A stretch of DNA of 64,000 nt from Rhizobium glycinendophyticum (GTDB lineage Bacteria; Pseudomonadota; Alphaproteobacteria; Rhizobiales; Rhizobiaceae), in contig NZ_VFYP01000001.1 of the NCBI RefSeq assembly GCF_006443685.1, forward strand, positions 930,001 to 994,000, in the 5' to 3' direction. Below the pieces are notes generated by a model. It made no database searches and was not told the DNA's origin. It worked only from the letters and a program-made list of their open reading frames with translations. The position numbers and the translations under genes were made by a program. This document shows positions 53,279-62,078 of the stretch, piece by piece. Numbering within the stretch: position 1 is the first letter of the stretch; every line of letters begins with the position of its first letter.

Positions 53279-56200
53279 TTACGAAGCCTTCTGCTGCGGC
53301 AGGCGGTTCACAAAGCGGGTGAAGTCGTCAAACGACAGAGGTTTGGCGAAGGCATAACCCTGCAGGTAGTCGCAGCCCAGTTGGCGCAGCATGCCGGCAT
53401 GTTCGTGCGTCTCAACCCCTTCGGCCACCGTCTCGATGCCGAGCGAGCGGGCAATCTCAACGATGTTGCGCACCAGACTGCGCTCCTGCGGCTGCACGGT
53501 GATCGGCATGACCAACTGGCGGTCGATCTTCAGCCGCTTGGGTTTCAGCTTCAACAGCGAGACGATTGAGGTGTGTCCGGTGCCGAAGTCGTCGATCTCG
53601 ATGTCGATGCCGAGTGCCTTGATCTTCTCGATGTTCTCGGCGGCCTTCGTGTCGCTTTCGTCGAGGAAGATCGATTCCACCAGCTCGAAGCAGATCGATC
53701 CCGGCGTGATGGCCAGCCCCTGCAACTGTTCGATCAGGTTCTCGTCGTGCAGGCGCTTGGAAGACACGTTGACCGAAATCCGCGGCACGGCCATGCCCAT
53801 CGCCGTCCAGCGCATCTGGTCCTTCAGCGCCGTCTGCAGCACGAGCTGGTCGATGCGGGCCATGACGTTCAGGTCCTCGGCGACCTTGAGGAAGTTGCCC
53901 GAGGCGAGCACGCCGCGATCGGGATGGCGCCAGCGCACCAGCGCCTCGGCGCCGCAGAGCTGCATGGTCTCGGCCTCGAACTGCGGCTGGTACCAGACGA
54001 TGAACTCGTCGCGCTCGAGCCCGGCCAGCATGTCGTCTGCCATGCGCTTCTTGGCAATGATGTTGGCCTGCAGATCAGGCGTGAAGAATTCGTAGCAGTT
54101 CCGGCCCTTTTCCTTGGCCTGGTAGAGCGCGATGTCGGCATTGATCAGCACCTTGCGCGCATCCGGCATCAGGCCGGACGCCTGGGCAATGCCGATCGAC
54201 ACGCCGCAGCGGCAGTCGAAGCCTTCGAAATCGATCGGATGGCGCATCGCCTCGATGATCTGGCTGGAGAGGTTGGCAAGCTCCTCCATGCTCGTCGAAC
54301 GGCGTGCCAGAACCACAAACTCGTCACCGCCGATGCGCGCGACCAGATCGCCGCGCGGCACGTGGCGACGCAGGATTTCGGCGGCATGCACCAGCATGGC
54401 GTCGCCGGCGGCGTGGCCGAGCGTGTCGTTGATCTCCTTGAAGCGGTCTAGGTCGAGATGCAGGATCGCGAACTTGGCGCGTTGCGTGGCATGGCCACGG
54501 CTCAAGCCATCGAGCTCCAGGTCGAGCTTGCGGCGATTGGCAAGCGAAGTCAGCGGGTCGTGCAGCGCGTTGAACTCGATGCGGTTCTTGGCCAGTTCCA
54601 GCTCGATGTTACGCGTATCGGCTTCCGCCTTGGCCGCCCGCATCTGCTCGGCGAGCAGGGCGTCGGCCGTGACGTCAAAGGCAATGCCGATCATCTTCTT
54701 GCGCCCGTCGCGCCCGATATGCGGCTGGCCGACCGATCGGATGTAGCGGATCTCGTTGTTCGGCAGAATGACCTTCTGGGTGGTGTTTAACACCTGGTCG
54801 AGTGTCGAAGCACGCTTGGCGGCCAGCTGGATCTCGCCGCGATCATCGGGGTGGATGCGCGAGAGCCAGACATGCTCCGGTACCGGCTTGTCGCTGTAGG
54901 GCAGGTCGTAAAGCTGGTGCATGCGTTCGTCCCAGACGGCGGTCTTGCTGACAGGGTCGCCCTCCCAGGTGCCGCAATTGTAAGACCCCAATGCCAGGTC
55001 CAGTCGGCGCGACGCCTCGGCCAGTTGGTGTTCGCGGCTCGAGAGTTCCTCGAGCGCCAGTTCCAGCTCGGCATTCTTGATATCGCTGTTTTCCTTGGCC
55101 CGGCTGAGCGACTGCGTCAGCAGGGTGTCAGTGGTAATGTCACAGACGATCCCGGTAATGCGACCGTCGATCGTGCGCGCGCCCACCGAGCGCAGGTAGC
55201 GGAAGCTGTCGTCGGCAAGAGGCAGGCGATAGACGATGTCCCAGCTGTCGGTGGTACGGGCGATGACGCTGTCGAAGTAGAGCTGCTCGGCCCGGCAGAG
55301 ATCCTCCGGCTGAATGGCGCCATACCAGTCTGCCAGCCGGTCTTCTTCCTCGTCCAGACTTTCCGGCAGGCCGTGCAGACCGGCCGTGCGCTTGTCCCAG
55401 AGAAGCGAGTGGGTGGCCTCATCGATTTCCCAAATGCCGATATTCGACGTCTCCAGCGCCAGCTGGAAACGCTGCGACAGTTCCAGCAAGCGCTCCTCGC
55501 GGGCGCGCAGCCGCTGGATGTTGAGGTTGCGCTCCCGCAACAACACAATGGCGAGCAGGATCGAGATCATCATGGCTGCGATACCGGCCGTCAGAAGCAA
55601 GCGGCTCGGCAGCAGCCGGTTCATTGCCGCATCCCAGCCTTCCTCCGGCATGGCGAAGACGACGAGCGACAGGTCGTCGATGTCGATCCGCATGGTCAGA
55701 GGTGTATCGTTTAAGAGATCAGGATCGCCCGAAATGACATCGATGGAGCCCGTGGGGGCCATCTGTCCCACGGCCATCTTCAAGCCGCTGCCCTCGGCGT
55801 GGCCGATCTCGGTATCGTCGGCCCGGATCTCAGCGGCCTGCAGAAAATCGACGGAGTCGATTTCGATCCGCAGCGATTGCCACTGGCGAAAGTTCTGCCA
55901 GGACATTGGCGGCACGGGAATGTCTATGGATAGAGTGCGGCCGTCGCTATCGATCTTCGGATCGAAGGCCATGCGATAAGGATCGTGGAGCGGTTGCAGC
56001 CGGATCGCACGGAAATGCGGGTTTTGCGCCATCTGCTTGGCGACCGTGCGGTTGAATTCCATCGGCGACAGCATGGGATCGTCCCCAATGTCATCGGCCA
56101 TTTCCATCGCCAGGTGGACATCGCTGTCGAGCCGATGGCGAATGGCTGCGCCCGCATGCTCGAGCCCGTCCTGAACCATGTGCTCGACGCGTTTGCGCTC

Positions 56201-56344
56201 ATGGGCGGCGGTGTCGCGGTCGATCATGAAGCCGGCAGCGATGATCAGCGCGCCGATGACGGCCCCGCCTGCCAGCAAATAGATGCCGTTGCCCCATTTG
56301 CCGTCGGATTTTGTCCCCGCCTTCACGTTACGCAACGCCACCAA
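53279..56344 (-). CDS. Membrane-bound dual GGDEF/EAL c-di-GMP enzyme with PAS domains
   Basis: The 1021-residue protein has TM1 at about residues 20-40. A CHASE-like periplasmic sensor (about 45-235) contains NPHFRAIRLQPLHDPYRMAF. TM2 lies near 245-268. Two PAS-type segments (about 290-420 and 430-570) follow. GGDEF has ARIGGDEFVVLAR (about 660-672) with no canonical RxxD inhibition site. EAL contains CGAEALVRWRHP and EIDDFGTGHTSIVSL. Both motifs are intact, so synthesis and breakdown of c-di-GMP are both possible. The periplasmic ligand is unknown. Confidence 0.9.
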   Translation of the reverse strand: MVALRNVKAGTKSDGKWGNGIYLLAGGAVIGALIIAAGFMIDRDTAAHERKRVEHMVQDGLEHAGAAIRHRLDSDVHLAMEMADDIGDDPMLSPMEFNRTVAKQMAQNPHFRAIRLQPLHDPYRMAFDPKIDSDGRTLSIDIPVPPMSWQNFRQWQSLRIEIDSVDFLQAAEIRADDTEIGHAEGSGLKMAVGQMAPTGSIDVISGDPDLLNDTPLTMRIDIDDLSLVVFAMPEEGWDAAMNRLLPSRLLLTAGIAAMMISILLAIVLLRERNLNIQRLRAREERLLELSQRFQLALETSNIGIWEIDEATHSLLWDKRTAGLHGLPESLDEEEDRLADWYGAIQPEDLCRAEQLYFDSVIARTTDSWDIVYRLPLADDSFRYLRSVGARTIDGRITGIVCDITTDTLLTQSLSRAKENSDIKNAELELALEELSSREHQLAEASRRLDLALGSYNCGTWEGDPVSKTAVWDERMHQLYDLPYSDKPVPEHVWLSRIHPDDRGEIQLAAKRASTLDQVLNTTQKVILPNNEIRYIRSVGQPHIGRDGRKKMIGIAFDVTADALLAEQMRAAKAEADTRNIELELAKNRIEFNALHDPLTSLANRRKLDLELDGLSRGHATQRAKFAILHLDLDRFKEINDTLGHAAGDAMLVHAAEILRRHVPRGDLVARIGGDEFVVLARRSTSMEELANLSSQIIEAMRHPIDFEGFDCRCGVSIGIAQASGLMPDARKVLINADIALYQAKEKGRNCYEFFTPDLQANIIAKKRMADDMLAGLERDEFIVWYQPQFEAETMQLCGAEALVRWRHPDRGVLASGNFLKVAEDLNVMARIDQLVLQTALKDQMRWTAMGMAVPRISVNVSSKRLHDENLIEQLQGLAITPGSICFELVESIFLDESDTKAAENIEKIKALGIDIEIDDFGTGHTSIVSLLKLKPKRLKIDRQLVMPITVQPQERSLVRNIVEIARSLGIETVAEGVETHEHAGMLRQLGCDYLQGYAFAKPLSFDDFTRFVNRLPQQKAS

Positions 56345-56641
56345 CCCTTAAACCCTACCTGGGGTAACCCTATGCGACGGCGGTTAATTTAGAATTTCGA
56401 AGATGCCTCACGTTTTGCGCGCAGTAGTGTCTCGGCGCACGAAGAAGTTTGGCCGTGGCCGGACGGATGTTGCAGTGCAGCTTGCCCAAAGGAGCGGGAT
56501 AAACTTGCGCCATGGCTTGATCACAGCTGCGTTCCTCTCCACAATCCCACCGAAATGACACGTCATCGGGCAAATTTTGCCATATTCCGGAGGCCTATCT
56601 TGTACTCGTTTTCAGCATTGATTTGGTCGAAGGTGGTTCGT
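56345..56641. other. Intergenic region between divergent GGDEF/EAL and DUF1344 genes
   Basis: The roughly 300 bases hold the promoters of two divergent genes. An A+T-rich stretch lies at 56575-56640. No clear operator, RNA or small gene was identified. Confidence 0.4.
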
Positions 56642-56902
56642 ATGCGTATCCTGATATCCCTGCTTCTTGGTACAGCCAGCCTCCTGTCTCCGATTGCCGC
56701 CTATGCCGGCAGTCACGATGTCGAGGCAACGATCGCAGCCGTCAATGTCGACGCCATGAGCCTGATGCTCGACGACGGCAAGACCTATACGGTTCCGGAC
56801 GAATTCAATTTCGAAGGGCTGGAAAAGGGTCAGAAGGTCATTGTCTTCTACACGGAAGTCGACGGCAAGCGCGTCATCGACGATCTTGAGGTCGTCCAGT
56901 AA
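56642..56902 (+). CDS. DUF1344 family small periplasmic protein
   Basis: The 86-residue protein begins MRILISLLLGTASLLSPIAAYAGS with a signal peptide cleaved near residue 22. The mature part is the DUF1344 pattern VEATIAAVNVDAMSLMLDDGKTYTVPDEF (split) with a small beta-rich domain ending DLEVVQ. The family is common in Rhizobiales and of unknown function. The ATG at 56642 is preferred to the open upstream frame because of the signal peptide. Confidence 0.82.
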   Translation: MRILISLLLGTASLLSPIAAYAGSHDVEATIAAVNVDAMSLMLDDGKTYTVPDEFNFEGLEKGQKVIVFYTEVDGKRVIDDLEVVQ

Positions 56903-56923
56903 GCAAGCGCGTCTGACGATCCG

Positions 56924-57526
56924 TCAGATCCAGCCGATCGTGGCGGCGGACGACGCCGTGGCCAGGTCGATCTTCAATATCCGGTCCTGCGGGATGTTCA
57001 TTTCGCAGGCCTCGTCTTCATCCACATTCCCGATCAGCCGGAAACAGCTGCGGATCACACCGCCATGGCTGACGCAGACCGTCGGCCGTTCCACGGATGC
57101 TAGCCAGGCGCCGATCCGCCAGGACAGAATCTCATAGCTTTCGGCATCGTCGCCCGGCGGAATGAAGCTCCACTTCTGCCGCGCCCGCTCTGCCACCCGC
57201 TCGGGCGAAACTCGAGCAAGTTCTGGCAGCGTCGAGCCTTCCCAGTCTCCGAAGGAGAGTTCCTTCAACCGGTCGTCGATGCAGTAGCCCTCTGCCGGCA
57301 GGCCCATGGCGGCCCGCACGCGTTCCATGGTGTCACGGGTACGCGAAAGGGGAGAGGAGACGAAATCGTAGTCGAGCGCGGTATCGCCGAGAATTTGCCC
57401 GAGCTTGCGGCCGATCTCGCTCGCCTGAGCGCGGCCGATATCGTTGAGGCCGATATCCTTCTGTCCCTGCATCCGCCCTTCGGCGTTCCAGTCGGTCAGG
57501 CCGTGACGGATCATGTAGATGAGCAC
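56924..57526 (-). CDS. Histidine phosphatase superfamily protein (phosphoglycerate mutase-like)
   Basis: The 200-residue protein begins (GTG start) MLIYMIRHGLTDWNAEGRMQG with the phosphohistidine motif RHG near residue 7. SSPLSRTRDTMERV, LKELSFGDWEGS and the second His in VCVSHGGVIRSCFR complete the active site. It is a small-molecule phosphatase of the PhoE/CobC-like group; the exact substrate is unknown. The GTG at 57526 is chosen because the longer frame to 57610 is Arg-rich and overlaps the end of fabI. It is 17 bases after fabI on the same strand. Confidence 0.85.
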   Translation of the reverse strand: MLIYMIRHGLTDWNAEGRMQGQKDIGLNDIGRAQASEIGRKLGQILGDTALDYDFVSSPLSRTRDTMERVRAAMGLPAEGYCIDDRLKELSFGDWEGSTLPELARVSPERVAERARQKWSFIPPGDDAESYEILSWRIGAWLASVERPTVCVSHGGVIRSCFRLIGNVDEDEACEMNIPQDRILKIDLATASSAATIGWI

Positions 57527-57543
57527 GGCGCAAGACCTCTGTT

Positions 57544-58362
57544 TCAATCCTTGGCGACGGAGATGTCGGGCGCGTCCACGGCTTTCATGCCGACCGTGTG
57601 GTAGCCGCAATCGACGTGGTGCACTTCACCAGAAACGCCGGTCGACAGATCCGACAGCAGATACATGCCCGACTGGCCGACCTCGTCGGTCGTCACGTTG
57701 CGCTTGAGCGGAGAGTGGTACTCGTTCCACTTGAGAATGTAGCGGAAGTCGCCGATGCCGGAAGCGGCAAGCGTCTTGATCGGGCCGGCCGAGATGGCGT
57801 TGACGCGGATGCCGCGGCCGCCCATGTCGACGGCGAGGTAACGCACGGAGGCTTCCAGTGCCGCCTTCGCCACACCCATGACGTTGTAATGCGGCATGAC
57901 CTTTTCGGCGCCGTAATAGGTGAGCGTCAGGAGCGAGCCGCCATCGTTCATGATCTTCTCGGCGCGCGCTGCAACCGCCGTGAAGGAATAGACCGAGATA
58001 TCCATCGTCCGGGCGAAGTTGTCGCGCGTCGTGTCGATGTAGCGGCCGGTCAGCTCGTCCTTGTCGGAAAAGGCGATCGCGTGAACGACGAAGTCGATCT
58101 TGCCCCACTTGGCTTCGAGATTGGCGAAGACAGCATCGATGCTTTCGAGATTGGTGACGTCGCAGTCGCCGGCGAGGAAGGCGTCCAGTTCGACGGCCAG
58201 CGGCTCGACGCGCTTCTTCAGCGCATCACCCTGCCAGGTCAGTGCAATCTCTGCGCCCTGTTCACGGCAGGCCTTGGCAATGCCCCAGGCGATGGAGCGA
58301 TTGTTGGCGACGCCCATGATGACGCCGCGCTTGCCGGCCATGAGGCCTGAACCTTGAACCAT
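57544..58362 (-). CDS. fabI: Enoyl-[acyl-carrier-protein] reductase (NADH) FabI
   Basis: The 272-residue short-chain dehydrogenase catalyses the last reduction of each fatty acid elongation cycle. The cofactor site starts KRGVIMGVANNRSIAWGIA. The catalytic pair is YxxxxxxK in YNVMGVAKAALEASVRYLA. NAISAGPIKTLAASGI is the substrate loop. The inhibitor-sensitive FabI type is indicated by the Tyr-x6-Lys spacing. A start at MAGKRG (58341) is possible. The phosphatase gene follows 17 bases later. Confidence 0.95.
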   Translation of the reverse strand: MVQGSGLMAGKRGVIMGVANNRSIAWGIAKACREQGAEIALTWQGDALKKRVEPLAVELDAFLAGDCDVTNLESIDAVFANLEAKWGKIDFVVHAIAFSDKDELTGRYIDTTRDNFARTMDISVYSFTAVAARAEKIMNDGGSLLTLTYYGAEKVMPHYNVMGVAKAALEASVRYLAVDMGGRGIRVNAISAGPIKTLAASGIGDFRYILKWNEYHSPLKRNVTTDEVGQSGMYLLSDLSTGVSGEVHHVDCGYHTVGMKAVDAPDISVAKD

Positions 58363-58604
58363 GATGGATCCCCTAAACTGTCAAGTGGAGTTGCCTATGG
58401 CATAGGCCGTTCCGCCGTTCAAGTTTGAAGCCTGTCAACTGCGCCGGAGGAACCGAGAATGAACGCTTCCATTGGAAATCCTTCATAAAACAGCGTCTGG
58501 TTGGCGTTCGACATCCACCGCTGCCGTCACCCCCTTTTCTGCTCCCGTGACCGCGGGAACCCTCGTCGGTGAAGAGGGTTGGGCCTGTTCGACAGGAGTA
58601 GAGC

Positions 58605-59420
58605 ATGCCAGATGCACACGAACCGAACCGCCATCAGACTGAACGGAGACCCTGGCTCGCCGTTGGTGCCCTCGGTTTTGCTCTCGGAGGTTTCTTCGAC
58701 GGCATCCTGCTGCATCAGATCCTGCAATGGCATCATTTGCTAAGCGGTCTGCCGGGCAAGGCCGGCGATCTGCGTTTCCTGGTGATGACTGACGGCCTCT
58801 TTCATCTGGCGATGTATGCCGTGGCCTTTGCTGGTCTCTGGGGCCTTTGGCGCGCACGCAAATCCCTGGGCAACGTCCCCCGGAGCCGCCCTGTCATCGC
58901 CTGGGTGCTCATCGGTTTCGCCAGTTGGCACGGGATCGATGGGATCCTGTCGCATTGGCTACTCGGCATCCACCGCATTCGGATGGACAGCGACATGCCG
59001 CTGGTCTGGGATGTGCTGTGGCTGCTGGTGTTTGGTCTGCTGCCCCTGTCCTTGGGCCTGAAGATGCGTCTCGACGGAGGCGACGGAGGCGGCATTGGCG
59101 CAGGGACCCATGCGACGCGCTCGGCCTGGCTTCTTGCCATTTTAACGGTCGGGGCCGGCCTTGCTCAGGCGCTTCCCCCGCCGACGGACCAGCCTGTCAT
59201 GGTGATGTTTCGCGAGGGCCTTTCGCCGGAGGGCGCCATGGCGGCGATCGAAGCCGTCGACGGCCGGCTGCTCGGCCAGGATGCAACGGGCACTTTGTGG
59301 GCGGTTCAAGTCCCGCCCATTCGATCGCCCGCATCGCTTTACCTACACGGTGCTCTTCTCGTCAGCGGCACCGGCGTCTTTGCCGGATGCCTCGATTATA
59401 CCACGCCGCAGGAGGCCTGA
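58605..59420 (+). CDS. DUF2243 membrane protein with C-terminal extension
   Basis: The 271-residue protein has a DUF2243 domain at about residues 15-155 with LGFALGGFFDGILLHQILQWHH. Its histidines may bind metal or haem, and HLAMYAVAFAGLW, WHGIDGILSHWLLG give further helices. After residue 165 an extra part follows: a hydrophobic helix (WLLAILTVGAGLAQALPP) and an exported domain with MVMFREGLSPEGAMAAIEAVDGRLLG. The combination looks like two fused proteins. DUF2243 proteins are usually next to cytochrome oxidase genes, but none lie here. Confidence 0.78.
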   Translation: MPDAHEPNRHQTERRPWLAVGALGFALGGFFDGILLHQILQWHHLLSGLPGKAGDLRFLVMTDGLFHLAMYAVAFAGLWGLWRARKSLGNVPRSRPVIAWVLIGFASWHGIDGILSHWLLGIHRIRMDSDMPLVWDVLWLLVFGLLPLSLGLKMRLDGGDGGGIGAGTHATRSAWLLAILTVGAGLAQALPPPTDQPVMVMFREGLSPEGAMAAIEAVDGRLLGQDATGTLWAVQVPPIRSPASLYLHGALLVSGTGVFAGCLDYTTPQEA

Positions 59421-59428
59421 CGCAAGGC

Positions 59429-60700
59429 TCAGATGTAGAGACCTTCGCGCATCAGGCGCATCAGGTCTGTCACCTTCTCGTCCGGCTTTTCCCAGAGCAT
59501 GACCCGGAGTTCGACCACGAGCGCACCCCGCCCGCCATCCCCGTCCGGCAGCCCAAGGGCCTCGACGCGGATTGCCTGATCCGAATTCGACCAAGGCGGG
59601 ACCGTGATCTTGACCGGCCCTTCCGGCCCTTCCACTTCGGTTTCGCAGCCGAGAACGGCATTTTCCAGCGTGATCGGCAGAACGGTCTTGATGTCGAAGC
59701 CATCGACGGCGAAGCGTTCACTGCGCAATATGCGGATCGTAACGGCAAGGTCGCCTCTGAGGAGGCCCTGGAACTTGAGCCCCTGGCCTTTAAGCTTGAC
59801 GACATGACCTTCGGTGGCGCCGCTGAGCGGCACGCGCACCTCCCGTCCATCGGTGAGGGTGACGGGCACAGCCTTTTGTTCCAGCAGGTCAGAGATTGCA
59901 ACGATCGCCTCGGCAAAGACATCGGGTGCCTTTTCCGGCGGTGGCGGAGGAGGGGTACGACGCAGGCGCCGCACGAGAGAGCTGAACAATTCGATCGGGG
60001 CAAGGAGCGGCGAACTCGTCGTGCGCAACGGGATGCCGTCATTAAGGTCAGACGCCTCCTGGTCGCGCTTCAGCTGTTCGGCAGCAACCGCCGCCTCCGG
60101 GCTGTCGCCGAAGATGCGGGAAACGATGTCTTCCGGCCCCTCGGATTTCGCACCCGCACCGCCGGCCCCAGCGGCCTGGGACTTGCCGGCGTCGGCCGAT
60201 GGGCCTGCCGGTGCTGGCTTTGCGCCATTGTCGGCCGTACTGCCCTCGCCCTTGGATTTCGCGGCCTCGGCCTTCGGGTCAGGCTTTGCGGATTTGGCCT
60301 GCTTGGCAGCCCTTGCTGCCTCTGCCTTGGCGGCGGCAGCGGCTTCGGCCTTCGCCTTTTCCGCCTCGGCCTGAGCCAATTCAGCCAGAATGCGCTCGGC
60401 ATTCGCCTTGGCGATTTTTGCCTTTTCGGCGGCCTCGCGGGCGGCGTTGCGCTGCTGCATGATGGTCTGCTCGCGCTCCAATGCCTCGACCTTGGAGCGC
60501 TGCTGGTCGTAGCGGCTGCGCTTGGCAGGGTCCTTCAGCACCTCATAGGCGCGGCCCATTTCGGCAAAGCGGTTATGCGCATTGGGATCGTCGCGGTTCT
60601 GGTCCGGATGCACGGATTTTGCCTTCGTGCGCCATGCGGCCTTGATCTCGTCCGCACCCGCATCGCGCTTCACGCCCAGGATCGAATAGAAGTCACGCAT
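59429..60700 (-). CDS. DnaJ-like co-chaperone with long Ala/Lys/Glu-rich linker
   Basis: The 423-residue protein has an N-terminal J domain, MRDFYSILGVKRDAGADEIK, with the essential HPDQ motif (about residues 33-36). A charged Ala-rich coiled-coil segment lies at about 75-200, then a C-terminal DnaJ/CbpA substrate-binding domain (PVTLTDGREVRVPLSGATEG ... LGLPDGDGGRG). There is no Cys-rich zinc finger, as in CbpA. It stimulates an Hsp70 ATPase. The start MRDFYSILG at 60700 matches the J domain start. It converges with the DUF2243 gene. Confidence 0.9.
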   Translation of the reverse strand: MRDFYSILGVKRDAGADEIKAAWRTKAKSVHPDQNRDDPNAHNRFAEMGRAYEVLKDPAKRSRYDQQRSKVEALEREQTIMQQRNAAREAAEKAKIAKANAERILAELAQAEAEKAKAEAAAAAKAEAARAAKQAKSAKPDPKAEAAKSKGEGSTADNGAKPAPAGPSADAGKSQAAGAGGAGAKSEGPEDIVSRIFGDSPEAAVAAEQLKRDQEASDLNDGIPLRTTSSPLLAPIELFSSLVRRLRRTPPPPPPEKAPDVFAEAIVAISDLLEQKAVPVTLTDGREVRVPLSGATEGHVVKLKGQGLKFQGLLRGDLAVTIRILRSERFAVDGFDIKTVLPITLENAVLGCETEVEGPEGPVKITVPPWSNSDQAIRVEALGLPDGDGGRGALVVELRVMLWEKPDEKVTDLMRLMREGLYI

Positions 60701-60922
60701 TGATGACACCAATTATCGAATGCGGAGAGGCCCGTTCATGGCGCCTTGGTCCGCGAAAATTCGGTAACCACTCCGCAGACATGGCGGCAGCGGCAAACAA
60801 TAGGCCGAAACCGTCGCACGAAATTCTCTAATCGAAAGTTACAGGAGGCAGGTGCGTGCGGGGCTATTCTTTCGGCTTGCTTAAGCAAACCTTTCAAAAG
60901 CGACCGAACACGTGGCCGCCGT

Positions 60923-61333
60923 TTACGAACGGCGATCGAAGCTCATAAGTTCCCAATTTCCGCTGCCCGATGTACAGGTCTTGCCGGAGAAATAGGCGAT
61001 ACCCTCATAGGAGTGTCGGGTGGTGGAGAAATTGCGGCAGATGAACCCCTGGCCCTTTTCTTCCTGAATGGCGGTCACCACTCCGGCGCTGCCAGTAGTC
61101 GCATTGGCCCAGGGAAGCGGCTTGCCATCGGTCTTTTCGAGGTCGACAGAGGAGACCGCGCTCTGCACGGTGAGTTCGTCCGAATGGCTGGAGGGATTAC
61201 CCTTCTTGGAGACGGTCGATGTCGAGATCGAGCTGTCGACGCTGTCGGCTCCGAATAGGTCCATGCTGCTGCCGAAGCAGCCGCTGAGCGGAAGTGTCGC
61301 AGCGATGACGAAGATCATCGAGGCTTTGCGCAT
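60923..61333 (-). CDS. RT0821/Lpp0805-type surface lipoprotein
   Basis: The 136-residue protein begins MRKASMIFVIAATLPLSGC, a lipoprotein signal with lipobox LSGC (Cys at 19). The C-terminal domain contains FICRNFSTTRHSYEGIAYFS and a conserved end TSGSGNWELMSFDR, as in the RT0821/Lpp0805 family with two Cys. It is expected at the outer membrane; function unknown. The ATG at 61333 is chosen because it begins the signal. pdxH is divergent. Confidence 0.82.
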   Translation of the reverse strand: MRKASMIFVIAATLPLSGCFGSSMDLFGADSVDSSISTSTVSKKGNPSSHSDELTVQSAVSSVDLEKTDGKPLPWANATTGSAGVVTAIQEEKGQGFICRNFSTTRHSYEGIAYFSGKTCTSGSGNWELMSFDRRS

Positions 61334-61442
61334 GCAGCTACCCTTTGTACGCTCAACCGACTTTGCTATGTCTTCCAAGGGCCGTTTCATCCGGTGCTTC
61401 GCACTGGTGGCGAGTATGCAGATCAGGAGCAATTGAGACAAT

Positions 61443-62057
61443 ATGTCAGAAGTCGGGTTAACAACTGGTGACTTTACCGAAGAGAACGAGCCCTTTGCCT
61501 TGTTCGCCACCTGGCTGAAGGACGCAGAGGCTTCGGAGATCAATGATCCCAATGCGGTAGCATTGGCCACCGTGGATGCGGATGGTCTTCCGAATGTGCG
61601 TATGGTGCTTCTCAAGGGGTACGATTCTCGCGGCTTCGTTTTCTACACGAATTTTGAGAGCCAAAAGGGACAGGAAATTCTCGGCCAGAAAAAGGCGGCA
61701 ATGTGTTTTCATTGGAAATCGCTCCGCCGACAGATCCGCTTGCGTGGTGAAGTCGAGGTCGTTTCCGACGCCGAGGCGGACGAATATTACCAGTCCCGCC
61801 CGCTCGGCAGCCGCATTGGCGCCTGGGCCTCGAAACAGTCGCGCCCGCTCGAAGGCCGCTTCGCGCTGGAAAAGGCGGTGGCCGAATATACGGCCAAATA
61901 TGCGCTCGGAAACGTGCCGCGTCCGCCCCACTGGTCCGGCTTCCGCATCATTCCGAAGTCGATCGAATTCTGGCACGACCGCAAGTTTCGCCTGCACGAC
62001 CGTATCGAGTTTCGCCGCGACGGCGAGGGCTGGGCGAAGGTGCGGATGTACCCGTGA
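61443..62057 (+). CDS. pdxH: Pyridoxamine/pyridoxine 5'-phosphate oxidase
   Basis: The 204-residue FMN enzyme makes pyridoxal 5'-phosphate. Signature segments are [54 protein letters not shown] and a C-terminal [21 protein letters not shown]. Length and order are standard for PdxH. It starts [11 protein letters not shown] at 61443 and ends before a convergent polysaccharide deacetylase. Confidence 0.95.
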   Translation: MSEVGLTTGDFTEENEPFALFATWLKDAEASEINDPNAVALATVDADGLPNVRMVLLKGYDSRGFVFYTNFESQKGQEILGQKKAAMCFHWKSLRRQIRLRGEVEVVSDAEADEYYQSRPLGSRIGAWASKQSRPLEGRFALEKAVAEYTAKYALGNVPRPPHWSGFRIIPKSIEFWHDRKFRLHDRIEFRRDGEGWAKVRMYP

Positions 62058-62078
62058 GCAAAGACCGGGCAGGAGCTC

